Shown one piece after another: positions 16,285 to 23,256 of a stretch of 43,531 nt of DNA (its first letter is position 1; each line of letters starts with the position of its first letter). The notes below the pieces were generated by a model. The model was not told the origin of the DNA, did not search any database, and saw only the letters and a list, made by a program, of their open reading frames with translations. Source of the DNA: an uncultured Muribaculaceae bacterium (GTDB lineage Bacteria; Bacteroidota; Bacteroidia; Bacteroidales; Muribaculaceae); assembly GCA_958439725.1 (NCBI GenBank), contig CAUBWJ010000018.1:1-43531 (forward strand), read 5' to 3'. The position numbers and the translations under genes are program-made.

Positions 16285-16749
16285 ATGGAATCGACCCGTC
16301 AAGCAAAAATATCGCGCCTCATCCAGAAGGAGCTCAGTGAGATTTTCCGTCGTCAGACCTCGAAACTCCGCGGTGTGCTGGTGTCGGTGAGCGCCGTGCG
16401 CGTATCGCCCGACCTGAGCATAGCCCGCGCCTATCTTTCGGTTTTCCCCTCCGACAAAGCCGCCGAGGTGATCCAGAGCATCAACGCCAGCAGCAAGACC
16501 ATCCGCTATGAGCTGGCTCAGATTGTGCGCCATCAGCTGCGCAAGACCCCCGAACTCGCCTTCTATCTCGACGACTCGCTGGATTATATCGAGAATATAG
16601 ACAATCTTCTTGAGGCCGATGCGCGCAAGCATCCGGCCCATCCCGAAAAAGAGTTGCCTGAGGCTCCCGCCGAGGAACAGCTTCCGCCCCATACCCCGGA
16701 GAAGGAGCTTCCCGAAGCTCCCGTGGAGAAGGAACTCCCGGAAGCCTGA
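16285..16749 (+). CDS. rbfA: Ribosome-binding factor A with repetitive acidic tail
   Basis: RbfA binds the 30S precursor and helps mature the 16S 5' end, important at low temperature. Residues 1-110 form the usual KH-like domain: RQAKISRLIQKELSEIF, VSVSAVRVSPDLSIARAYLSVF and IRYELAQIVRHQLRKTPELAFYLDDSLDY. The last 35 or so residues are a low-complexity tail built from EKELPEAP-type units (EKELPEAPAEEQLPP, EKELPEAPVEKELPEA), which is not part of the family. It is followed 67 bp later by a LolC/E-like permease; the rbfA-permease pair is common in Bacteroidales. Confidence 0.93.
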   Translation: MESTRQAKISRLIQKELSEIFRRQTSKLRGVLVSVSAVRVSPDLSIARAYLSVFPSDKAAEVIQSINASSKTIRYELAQIVRHQLRKTPELAFYLDDSLDYIENIDNLLEADARKHPAHPEKELPEAPAEEQLPPHTPEKELPEAPVEKELPEA

Positions 16750-16816
16750 CCGTGGGGCGTCTGCCCCCGGCACTGCCAAACCATTCATCATCAATCAGTA
16801 GCATAGACATAAACAA

Positions 16817-18031
16817 ATGGTAGCACTGCGCATAGCCCTGCGCTATCTGCTCTCGCGCAAGAGCCACAACGCCGTCAACGTTATTTCGGCGGTGTCGGTG
16901 GCCGGCGTGGCTGTGGCCACCATAGCCATTGTGTGTGTGCTGTCGGTGTTCAACGGCTTCACGCGCCTTGCCTACGACCGCATATCGCTCATCGATCCTG
17001 ACCTCAGCATAGTGGCTGCAGAAGGTAAGACAATAGCCGATGCCGACTCGCTGTGCCACGCCGTGGCCGCTCTGCCTCCGGTAGCCCACGTGGCGCCGAT
17101 GGTCAGCGACCAGGGCCTTGCCATATACAACGGGCGTCAGATGCCGGTGCAGATTATCGGCGTGGACTCGCTCTTCTCACGCATAGTGAAAATAGATTCG
17201 GTGGTGATTGACGGCGATTTCACCCTCAGGGACGAACACTGGCGCTACGCCTCGCTCAGCGTTGGCGTGGCGATAGCCCTGGGAGCGCGGCCCGGATATT
17301 ACGATTATCTCGCGCTCTACGCCCCGCGGCGCACAGGCCGCATCAACCCGGCCAACCCCATGGGCGCGTTCCGCAGCGACTCGCTTATAGTAGGCTCGGT
17401 GTATCAGGTGGAGGAAACCGCTTACGACACCGACGGCGTGATAGTACCGCTGGAGACCGCCCGCAACCTCTTTGACTATACCAGCGAGGCCACATCTCTC
17501 GCCGTGGCCCTGCGCCCCGGATTTACCGAAAACGAAAGCGCCGCCGAGGTAGGGAAAGCCCTCGGCGACCGTTACCGGGTGCTCACGCGGCTGCAGCAGG
17601 AAAGCGAGTCGTTCCGCATGATTTCGGTGGAGAAATGGATTACATTCCTTATGCTCGCGTTCATACTCGTCATAGCCTCGTTTAACGTCATTTCCACGCT
17701 CTCCATGCTCATCATAGAGAAAGCCCCCAACATGGCCACTCTTCGTGCCTTAGGGGCCTCAGAAACAACGATAAGGCATATTTTCGTGTGGGAGGGATGG
17801 CTCATCTCAATGCTCGGCGGCATAACGGGCATTGTGCTCGGCGTGATTCTCTGCCTGGCCCAGCAGTGGGGCGGCTTCATAAAACTCAACGGCGACCCCT
17901 CGAAACTCTCCATATCAACCTATCCCGTGGCGGTCGAGCTGACCGACATCCTCGCCGTAGCCGCCCTCATATTCGTCACGGGCCTTCTGGTGGCCCTCAT
18001 CACCGCTGCCATCCAGTCAAGGCGCCGATAG
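16817..18031 (+). CDS. LolC/LolE-family ABC transporter permease (FtsX-like)
   Basis: A 404-residue inner-membrane protein of the MacB/FtsX type. It starts with the LolC/E hallmark ALRYLLSRKSHNAVNVIS, then a first transmembrane helix (VAGVAVATIAIVCVLSVFNGF), a large periplasmic domain to about residue 270, and three C-terminal helices with IEKAPNMATLRALGASETTIRHIF, the typical cytoplasmic coupling loop. It likely works with a separate ATPase, not in this window, to extract lipoproteins or other lipids from the inner membrane. It is downstream of rbfA and convergent with tonB; the gap holds a 9-bp repeat array. Confidence 0.88.
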   Translation: MVALRIALRYLLSRKSHNAVNVISAVSVAGVAVATIAIVCVLSVFNGFTRLAYDRISLIDPDLSIVAAEGKTIADADSLCHAVAALPPVAHVAPMVSDQGLAIYNGRQMPVQIIGVDSLFSRIVKIDSVVIDGDFTLRDEHWRYASLSVGVAIALGARPGYYDYLALYAPRRTGRINPANPMGAFRSDSLIVGSVYQVEETAYDTDGVIVPLETARNLFDYTSEATSLAVALRPGFTENESAAEVGKALGDRYRVLTRLQQESESFRMISVEKWITFLMLAFILVIASFNVISTLSMLIIEKAPNMATLRALGASETTIRHIFVWEGWLISMLGGITGIVLGVILCLAQQWGGFIKLNGDPSKLSISTYPVAVELTDILAVAALIFVTGLLVALITAAIQSRRR

Positions 18032-18033
18032 GC

Positions 18034-18078
18034 AGAATCTATAAGCCCCATAGGGCCTATATGGCCTATAGGTCCTAT
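18034..18078. repeat. 9-bp tandem array between convergent genes
   Basis: Five units of exactly 9 bp: AGAATCTAT, AAGCCCCAT, AGGGCCTAT, ATGGCCTAT and AGGTCCTAT. The units are themselves near-palindromic (AGGCCTAT/ATAGGCCT), so the array can fold on either strand and might double as a two-way terminator for the permease and tonB genes. Confidence 0.8.
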
Positions 18079-18080
18079 AA

Positions 18081-18902
18081 TCAATCAAAATTATAAGTAA
18101 TAGTGCCCGTCTGTTCGGCAGGAGCCTCGAGGCTCACGGAAAAACGGGATTTCAAGGCTGCCTGCACGCAGCTCTGGCGCGCGGCGGTCAATGATGCCAC
18201 CGCACCGCTTCCGGAGCGATAGGAGGCGCTTACAACGTGTCCCTGACGGTTCACACGCACCGATATTACTATGCGGCCGGTGGCGCGCCCGGTGGGTTTG
18301 CTCCACGATTCGAGCGTACGCCCCGAGAGCGAGGTGCCGGGGGCACCGGAGAGGGCGCCGTGGTCGGCATTGCCGTTGGGCGATCCGGGAGTACCCTCAC
18401 CTGAATTTCCTTTAGATTTCGAGGCGCCGAAGTTCACGCGCTTGCTTATGCGTCCGGCCTCTTCCTTGCGCCGTTTCTCGGCCTCGCGACGCTCTATTTC
18501 CTCTTTTGTGGGCCCCGGCTTCTCGGGCTTTGGCTTAGGCTCGGTTTTCATGGCCGACTCGCGCTCTGACGACACAAGCGGCGTGGGTTCTTCTCCGGCC
18601 GGACCGGCGTCGGTGCGGTCGTGGGTTTCGGGAGTAGCCTCGGTATTGTTGCGGCGTTCGCTCGCCGGAGCTTCCTGGGCCACGGGGCGGGGAACGTCGC
18701 CCAGCTTTACGTATTCACCCTCAAAAAGCAGTTCGGAAGAATCAACCGGAGGCCATACGCGGTCGGCCACGGGACTGAAATGCAACCCTGCCGTAAGCAG
18801 CAGCAGAAGCACACACACGGCGATTAAAACCGTGGCTATGGCTGCCACGGCGCGGTCGCGGCGCGTTGAATCAGATGGATTGTTCTGTGGCTGGTGGGTC
18901 AC
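18081..18902 (-). CDS. tonB: TonB-like energy transducer
   Basis: Couples the ExbB-ExbD proton motor to outer-membrane receptors. The 273-residue protein has an N-terminal anchor (AVAAIATVLIAVCVLLLLLT), a long proline/glutamate/lysine-rich linker with EPKPKPEKPGPTKEEIERREAEKRRKEE, and a short C-terminal domain (GRIVISVRVNRQGHVVSAS to ITYNFD) of the TonB/TolA type. The only usable start is GTG at 18902: upstream there is an in-frame TAA at 18930-18932 and no ATG occurs before the linker. It is the last gene of pdxJ-exbB-exbD-tonB. Whether it serves TonB receptors or a TolA-like role cannot be told from sequence. Confidence 0.85.
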   Translation of the reverse strand: MTHQPQNNPSDSTRRDRAVAAIATVLIAVCVLLLLLTAGLHFSPVADRVWPPVDSSELLFEGEYVKLGDVPRPVAQEAPASERRNNTEATPETHDRTDAGPAGEEPTPLVSSERESAMKTEPKPKPEKPGPTKEEIERREAEKRRKEEAGRISKRVNFGASKSKGNSGEGTPGSPNGNADHGALSGAPGTSLSGRTLESWSKPTGRATGRIVISVRVNRQGHVVSASYRSGSGAVASLTAARQSCVQAALKSRFSVSLEAPAEQTGTITYNFD

Positions 18903-18945
18903 TGGTCTGCTGTTTGGGGAGAACTGGGGTTAACTAATCATGCCG

Positions 18946-19374
18946 TCACTGTGGCCGGGCTGACGAGGGAGCGGGCTTGGTGGCCAGCACCATCTTGAGA
19001 TTGTGGCGCGACCCTATGTCGAGAATTTCCACGAGGGTGCCGTAAGGCACTTCCTCGTCGGCATAGACGGCAATGCAACCTTCGGGATCCTGAGAGCGCG
19101 CCAGCTGCAGGAAGGCGGCGAGCTGCTCGCGGTTCATGGGCTGTGGCTCGCTGTCGGCAAACGAAGTGTAGACCACCTTTTCGGCATCGACATAGATGCG
19201 TGTGGTAGGCTTCAGGGCCGTCTGCTGCGAACTCTGCGGCAGACTGATTTCGAGCGCCGTGGGGAACACGAATGTCGACGTGACCATGAAAAATATCAGC
19301 AGCAGGAATATGACGTCGGTCATCGAGGCCATCGAGAAGAGCGACGTCATGTCGAATTGTCGTTTGAGTGCCAT
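18946..19374 (-). CDS. exbD: ExbD/TolR biopolymer transport protein
   Basis: Inner-membrane partner of ExbB; its single helix carries the proton-accepting Asp. The 142-residue protein begins MALKRQFDMTSLFSMASMTDVIFLLLIFFMV, in which the Asp of MTDVIFLLLIFFM is that residue, followed by a periplasmic domain ending near the C-terminus. It lies 18 bp after exbB and 43 bp before the tonB GTG, all on the minus strand. Confidence 0.93.
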   Translation of the reverse strand: MALKRQFDMTSLFSMASMTDVIFLLLIFFMVTSTFVFPTALEISLPQSSQQTALKPTTRIYVDAEKVVYTSFADSEPQPMNREQLAAFLQLARSQDPEGCIAVYADEEVPYGTLVEILDIGSRHNLKMVLATKPAPSSARPQ

Positions 19375-19392
19375 GGCTGTGACTGTCGGGGG

Positions 19393-20118
19393 TTATTTCA
19401 CGGGTTCGTTGAGAAGGTCCATGAACTCCATGGTCTTGCCTTCAAGGGAGGTCATCACGCCGTTGATGCGGGCCACGAGATAGTTGTAGGCAAACAGCGC
19501 CACGATGCCCACAATCAGACCGGCCACGGTGGTGACGAGAGCCTCGTAGATACCGCCGGCGAGCACGTCGATGTTGGCGCTCGAACCGGCACTCGCCAGA
19601 TTGTAGAATGCCTGCACCATGCCCATGACCGTGCCGAGGAAGCCGAGCATCGGCGCTCCTGCGGCGGTGGTGGCAAGCCAGGGAAGGCCCTTGCCGAGCG
19701 AGGCAATCTCAAGGTTGCCGGTATTCTCAATGGCCACGAGCACATCGTTCATGGGGCGTCCGATACGCGTGATGCCCTTTGCTATGAGCCGTGCGTAGGG
19801 AGAATTGGTGTGGTTGCACAGACGCAGCGCGGCTTCGGGGTCGCCGTGGTGTATATAGTCCTTGATGCGGCTCATGAAGTGGGCGTCGTCGCGGGCGGCG
19901 CGGCGCAGCACTATGGCGCGCTCTATGAAAATGTAGATGGATATCAGGGCCAGGATGAGAAGGGGAATCATTATGAATCCGCCCTCCATGCAGAGGTCCC
20001 ACACCGAGAGTTCCTTGACGGGCTCGGGCTGCACGGCGGCAGCGGTGGCAACCGAAAGGGAGTCGGTGATTACGGTAACAAGGGTATCGGCGGCGGCAGA
20101 GGCGGCTGGCTGTAGCAT
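19393..20118 (-). CDS. exbB: ExbB/MotA/TolQ-family proton channel
   Basis: Stator-type proton channel subunit that powers TonB. The 241-residue protein has a periplasmic N-terminal extension with Ala and Val, a first helix GGFIMIPLLILALISIYIFIERAIVLRR, and two further helices, LPWLATTAAGAPMLGFLGTVMGMVQAF and a last one around VAGLIVGIVALFAYNYLVARI (key residues given). The GTVxGM motif is the family signature. It is 18 bp after the pdxJ stop and upstream of exbD. Confidence 0.93.
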   Translation of the reverse strand: MLQPAASAAADTLVTVITDSLSVATAAAVQPEPVKELSVWDLCMEGGFIMIPLLILALISIYIFIERAIVLRRAARDDAHFMSRIKDYIHHGDPEAALRLCNHTNSPYARLIAKGITRIGRPMNDVLVAIENTGNLEIASLGKGLPWLATTAAGAPMLGFLGTVMGMVQAFYNLASAGSSANIDVLAGGIYEALVTTVAGLIVGIVALFAYNYLVARINGVMTSLEGKTMEFMDLLNEPVK

Positions 20119-20136
20119 GATTGGCGTTGTTATTGG

Positions 20137-20850
20137 TTATTTTACTGCTTCCTTATAGCGGCGGATGGTCTCGGGGAGTCCCAGATAGAGGGCGTCGGAA
20201 ATCAGGGCGTGGCCTATCGACACCTCGTTGAGAAACGGAACCTCGCGGTGGAAATACTCCAGATTGTCCAGGTTGAGGTCGTGACCGGCGTTGACGCCCA
20301 GACCCACGCTGTGGGCCGTGCGGCTGGCAGTCACAAATGGAGCCACGGCCTTTTCGGGATCGGAGGGATACATGTCGGCGTAGGGTTTGGTGTAAAGCTC
20401 CACCCGGTCGGCCCCGGTGCGCGCGGCGGCGCGGATATTGTCAGGGTCGGTTCCCACGAAAATCGAAGTGCGTATGCCCGCGTCGCGGAGCGTGTCGACA
20501 ATCTGGGTGAGGAATTCCATGTTAGGCTCCACCTCCCAGCCTTCGTGGCTTGTGAGGTCGCCGGGCGCGTCGGGCACCAGCGTGACCTGTTCGGGTTTTA
20601 TCTTCAGCACCAGGTCGATGAATTCGGGCGAGGGATACCCCTCGATGTTGAATTCAGTCTTTACAAGCGGACGGAGTTTGAACACGTCGTCGTGGCGTAT
20701 GTGGCGCTCGTCGGGGCGGGGATGCACGGTGATGCCGTCGGCACCCAGTCGCTCGCACTCGATGGCAAACTGCTGCACGTCGGGATTGTTCTCCCCGCGG
20801 GCGTTGCGCAGTGTGGCCACTTTGTTTATGTTTACGCTGAGATTGGTCAT
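20137..20850 (-). CDS. pdxJ: Pyridoxine 5'-phosphate synthase
   Basis: Condenses 1-deoxyxylulose-5-P with 3-amino-2-oxopropyl phosphate, the last ring-forming step of the DXP-dependent vitamin B6 pathway. The 237-residue TIM barrel has NINKVATLRNARG at the N-terminus, DGITVHPRPDERHI, FNIEGYPSPEFIDLVLKIKPEQVTLVPD and a C-terminal GHDLNLDNL and EVSIGHALISDAL, all typical. Its partner pdxA is in this window at 28476 but in a separate unit on the opposite strand. It heads the pdxJ-exbB-exbD-tonB run, an arrangement familiar from Bacteroidales. Confidence 0.96.
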   Translation of the reverse strand: MTNLSVNINKVATLRNARGENNPDVQQFAIECERLGADGITVHPRPDERHIRHDDVFKLRPLVKTEFNIEGYPSPEFIDLVLKIKPEQVTLVPDAPGDLTSHEGWEVEPNMEFLTQIVDTLRDAGIRTSIFVGTDPDNIRAAARTGADRVELYTKPYADMYPSDPEKAVAPFVTASRTAHSVGLGVNAGHDLNLDNLEYFHREVPFLNEVSIGHALISDALYLGLPETIRRYKEAVK

Positions 20851-20921
20851 GTTTCGTTGTAAGAAAAACTAACTTTTGTTTCAGTGCGTTATATTATCAA
20901 GGAAATGTCGGTGAAAATTAT

Positions 20922-20929
20922 TAATTTTG
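20922..20929 (+). promoter_or_regulatory. nadK operon promoter -7 box
   Basis: TAATTTTG matches TAnnTTTG exactly, 52 bp before the GTG at 20981, in an A/T-rich divergent gap with pdxJ. No clear -33 TTTG. Confidence 0.5.
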
Positions 20930-20980
20930 CGCTTCCATTTCAGCCTACAAATTTAGGCAGAATTAATCGGAAAAAAAAAC

Positions 20981-21376
20981 GTGATCATAAAAGATGACAT
21001 ATTATCCCCGGTTACGGCAGCCGGCATAGATTCGGTGGAGGTTGCGCCACGCAGGCACCCGGAAAGACTGTTTCCCCCGCAGCCCGAAAGCTGCGAGATT
21101 ACCGTGGCATGTTTCCGGGCCGACTACAGCGCCTCGGCCATAGCCCGCGCCGTGGAGGATTGCGACGCCCATCTTCTGAACCTCAACGTGACCGGCGACA
21201 TTCTCCCCTCCGGCGAAATGACGGTTGAGCTCCGCGTGAGCCACCGCGACAGCGGAGCCGTGAGCCGTTCGCTCGAGCGCTACGGCTACCGCGTCACGGC
21301 CACCTCGGGCGGCTACGACGCGCGGCGCGAAGTGATGCAGAGCCGCATCGACCAGCTTCTCGCCCGGCTTGACTGA
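20981..21376 (+). CDS. Remnant of the CBS-domain protein usually beside nadK (CBS domains missing)
   Basis: A 131-residue protein with no domain of certain function. From memory, Bacteroidales usually carry here a protein of about 220 residues with two CBS domains and a C-terminal ACT-like part. The first residues (IIKDDILSPVTAAG) resemble that protein's start, and residues 40-131 (ITVACFRADYSASAIARAVE, AHLLNLNVTGDILPSGEMTVELRV, RYGYRVTATSG, the RIDQLLARL end) resemble its C-terminal part, but the CBS pair between is absent. The reading frame is open and codon use is like its neighbours, so it is likely expressed, not decayed. The start is GTG; an in-frame TAG lies 24 bp upstream. nadK begins 42 bp later. 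Confidence 0.6.
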   Translation: MIIKDDILSPVTAAGIDSVEVAPRRHPERLFPPQPESCEITVACFRADYSASAIARAVEDCDAHLLNLNVTGDILPSGEMTVELRVSHRDSGAVSRSLERYGYRVTATSGGYDARREVMQSRIDQLLARLD

Positions 21377-21418
21377 CCCTGCCTCATTTTCTCCGCCCCC
21401 ACCAGCATTATCCACGCA

Positions 21419-22306
21419 ATGATTGATATAGCTATTTTCGGCAATCCGTCGCAGCGCACCGATTCCCCGGCCCTGCTGAGGTTCCTGCGCGCCCTTGCCG
21501 CGCGCCACGACCGCATAAGGCTTTATGCCGAGCCGGCTTTCCGCAAGTCGGTGATATCTTCAGCGCCCGACCTCGGCCCGATGCTCCACTTCCTCACCTT
21601 AGGTCATCCCGGCACGGCGGGAGCACTGCGTTTCCGGCTGGCCCTGAGCATAGGCGGCGACGGCACATTCCTCACCACCGCACGCGCCGTAGGCCCTCAC
21701 GGAATACCGATAATGGGCATAAACTCTGGACATCTGGGCTATCTCTCGGCAATAGAGATAGAAAAAGCCCACGACCTTGTGAGCGACATAGTGGAGGGAA
21801 GCTACACCGTAAGTCCCCGCACCGCCATCGAGGTGACGGTTTCGGGGCGCCGACTTCCCCGCGCGTCGATAGCCCTCAATGAGGTGGCAGTCCTGCGTCA
21901 GGACACGGCCTCGATGATTACCGTCCATTGCGCCCTCTCGGGCTGCCCATACGTGGATTACAGAGGCGACGGCCTCATTGTAGCCACTCCCACCGGCTCC
22001 ACGGCCTACAATCTCTCGGCCGGCGGCCCGCTCCTCGACCCGGAAGCGCCCGTGTGGGCCATCACCCCCGTCGCCCCCCACTCTCTGAGCATGCGCCCGC
22101 TGGTGGTTTCCGACCGCAACGAACTCGCCATCAACGTATCGGGCCGCTCGTCGAGCTATCTGCTCAGTGTGGACGGCGCGGCAATCCACATTCCCGCCGA
22201 TTCGCATATCACACTGAAAAAAGCCCCCTACCGGATCTTTGTAGCGATGCGCCACGACTACAATTTCATCGACACCCTGCGCCAGAAGCTCGGGTGGGGA
22301 ATCTGA
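21419..22306 (+). CDS. nadK: NAD kinase
   Basis: Phosphorylates NAD to NADP with ATP. The 295-residue protein has the family motif GGDGTFL near residue 79, GINSGHLGYLS at about 101, ALNEVAVLR (the NE/D motif) at about 157 and GDGLIVATPTGSTAYNLSAGGP at about 182 (the last given as key residues GDGLIV, TPTGSTAY). It lies between a CBS-protein remnant and a YgjP-type peptidase, with short gaps, in one transcript. Confidence 0.96.
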   Translation: MIDIAIFGNPSQRTDSPALLRFLRALAARHDRIRLYAEPAFRKSVISSAPDLGPMLHFLTLGHPGTAGALRFRLALSIGGDGTFLTTARAVGPHGIPIMGINSGHLGYLSAIEIEKAHDLVSDIVEGSYTVSPRTAIEVTVSGRRLPRASIALNEVAVLRQDTASMITVHCALSGCPYVDYRGDGLIVATPTGSTAYNLSAGGPLLDPEAPVWAITPVAPHSLSMRPLVVSDRNELAINVSGRSSSYLLSVDGAAIHIPADSHITLKKAPYRIFVAMRHDYNFIDTLRQKLGWGI

Positions 22307-22310
22307 CCGG

Positions 22311-23030
22311 ATGAAAGTAACCCAAACCGTAAAATTAGACTCGCACGGGCTTGCCCTCACGCTTGTTCCGCGCCGCAACTGCCTCCGTGTAGTTATGCGC
22401 ATCACCCCGGAAGGAGCGCGGTTTTCGGTGCCTTACGGCATTGAATTCGAATCGCTGGAGCCGATCGTGCGGAAAATGCTCACGGAGCACGCCGAGAAGC
22501 TCCGCCTCGCCCCGCTCTACACCCGCGGCCAGATAATCGAGACATCCTTCGGCTCCATAGCCATCACTTCGGGCACCGGAGGACGCGGCCTCCGCCTCCG
22601 CGAAAGGCAGGCCGGTTTCGAAATCTGCGTAAGCCCCGCACTCGACATCGCATCGCGCCCCGGAATCCTTGCCATAGCCAACGGACTCAAGCAGATAGGC
22701 ACGCTGATAGTGCGCCGCCATATTCTCGACGAAGCCCGAGAGATTGCCATTGAAATCGGAGCCGGAATGCCCAACAGCTGGACGGTGGGACACGGCCGCA
22801 GCACATTCGGCACCTGCCGCCGCCGCGGAACCGCCACTGAAATCAGCCTCTCATATACCATGGCATTCCTGCCGGCAGACCTGCGCCGCTACATCGTGTG
22901 TCACGAGCTGGCCCATCTGCGGGAAATGAGCCACTCGCCGCGTTTCCACGCCCTGTGCAACGCCTACTGCGGCGGCCTCGAAGCCGAGCTTTCCCGCCGC
23001 CTGCGCCATCATCCCCTGCCGCTGCCTTAA
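22311..23030 (+). CDS. YgjP-like metallopeptidase domain protein
   Basis: A 239-residue member of the YgjP (DUF45/WLM) group, small zinc-peptidase-like proteins. The zinc motif is CHELAHLREMSHSPRFHALCNAYC (key residues HELAHL, then H at SHSPRFH); the N-terminal part PRRNCLRVVMRITPEGARFSVPYG is the domain's beta region. Known relatives have no settled substrate. It follows nadK by 4 bp and is probably co-transcribed. A 9-bp repeat array lies beyond its stop. Confidence 0.85.
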   Translation: MKVTQTVKLDSHGLALTLVPRRNCLRVVMRITPEGARFSVPYGIEFESLEPIVRKMLTEHAEKLRLAPLYTRGQIIETSFGSIAITSGTGGRGLRLRERQAGFEICVSPALDIASRPGILAIANGLKQIGTLIVRRHILDEAREIAIEIGAGMPNSWTVGHGRSTFGTCRRRGTATEISLSYTMAFLPADLRRYIVCHELAHLREMSHSPRFHALCNAYCGGLEAELSRRLRHHPLPLP

Positions 23031-23040
23031 ATCCATCAAT

Positions 23041-23085
23041 CCTCCCAAACCTCCCATTACTCCCATTACTCCCATTACTCCCGCC
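23041..23085. repeat. 9-bp tandem array, unit ACTCCCATT
   Basis: Five units: CCTCCCAAA, CCTCCCATT, ACTCCCATT, ACTCCCATT and ACTCCCGCC, each 9 bp, starting 10 bp after the stop of the YgjP-like gene. It precedes the promoter of the next gene. Unlike the array at 2006 it has no inverted arm. Confidence 0.85.
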
Positions 23086-23138
23086 GGCAATTTAATAAGA
23101 TTTATGAGAGGGGAGAGAGGAAATTGCGGAAAAAGGGC

Positions 23139-23146
23139 TAATTTTG
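23139..23146 (+). promoter_or_regulatory. Promoter -7 box for the DUF2723 gene
   Basis: TAATTTTG matches TAnnTTTG exactly. It gives a leader of about 105 nt to the preferred ATG at 23257; the earlier in-frame ATG at 23155 would be almost leaderless. No -33 TTTG is clear. Confidence 0.5.
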
Positions 23147-23256
23147 CCGATTGAATGCCTCAAAGGGCATTACTGCACTATTTTTTAACCCGACTTTATC
23201 ACGTTGCCACCGGCCGCTACGGCCAAAGGGCACCTGCAACCCGTCAAAATCCGCAA

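Noticed and set aside
23155..23256. Earlier ATG for the DUF2723 gene
   Set aside because: It lies just after the -7 box and adds 34 residues without resemblance to the family, whose N-terminus starts at MKRYN.
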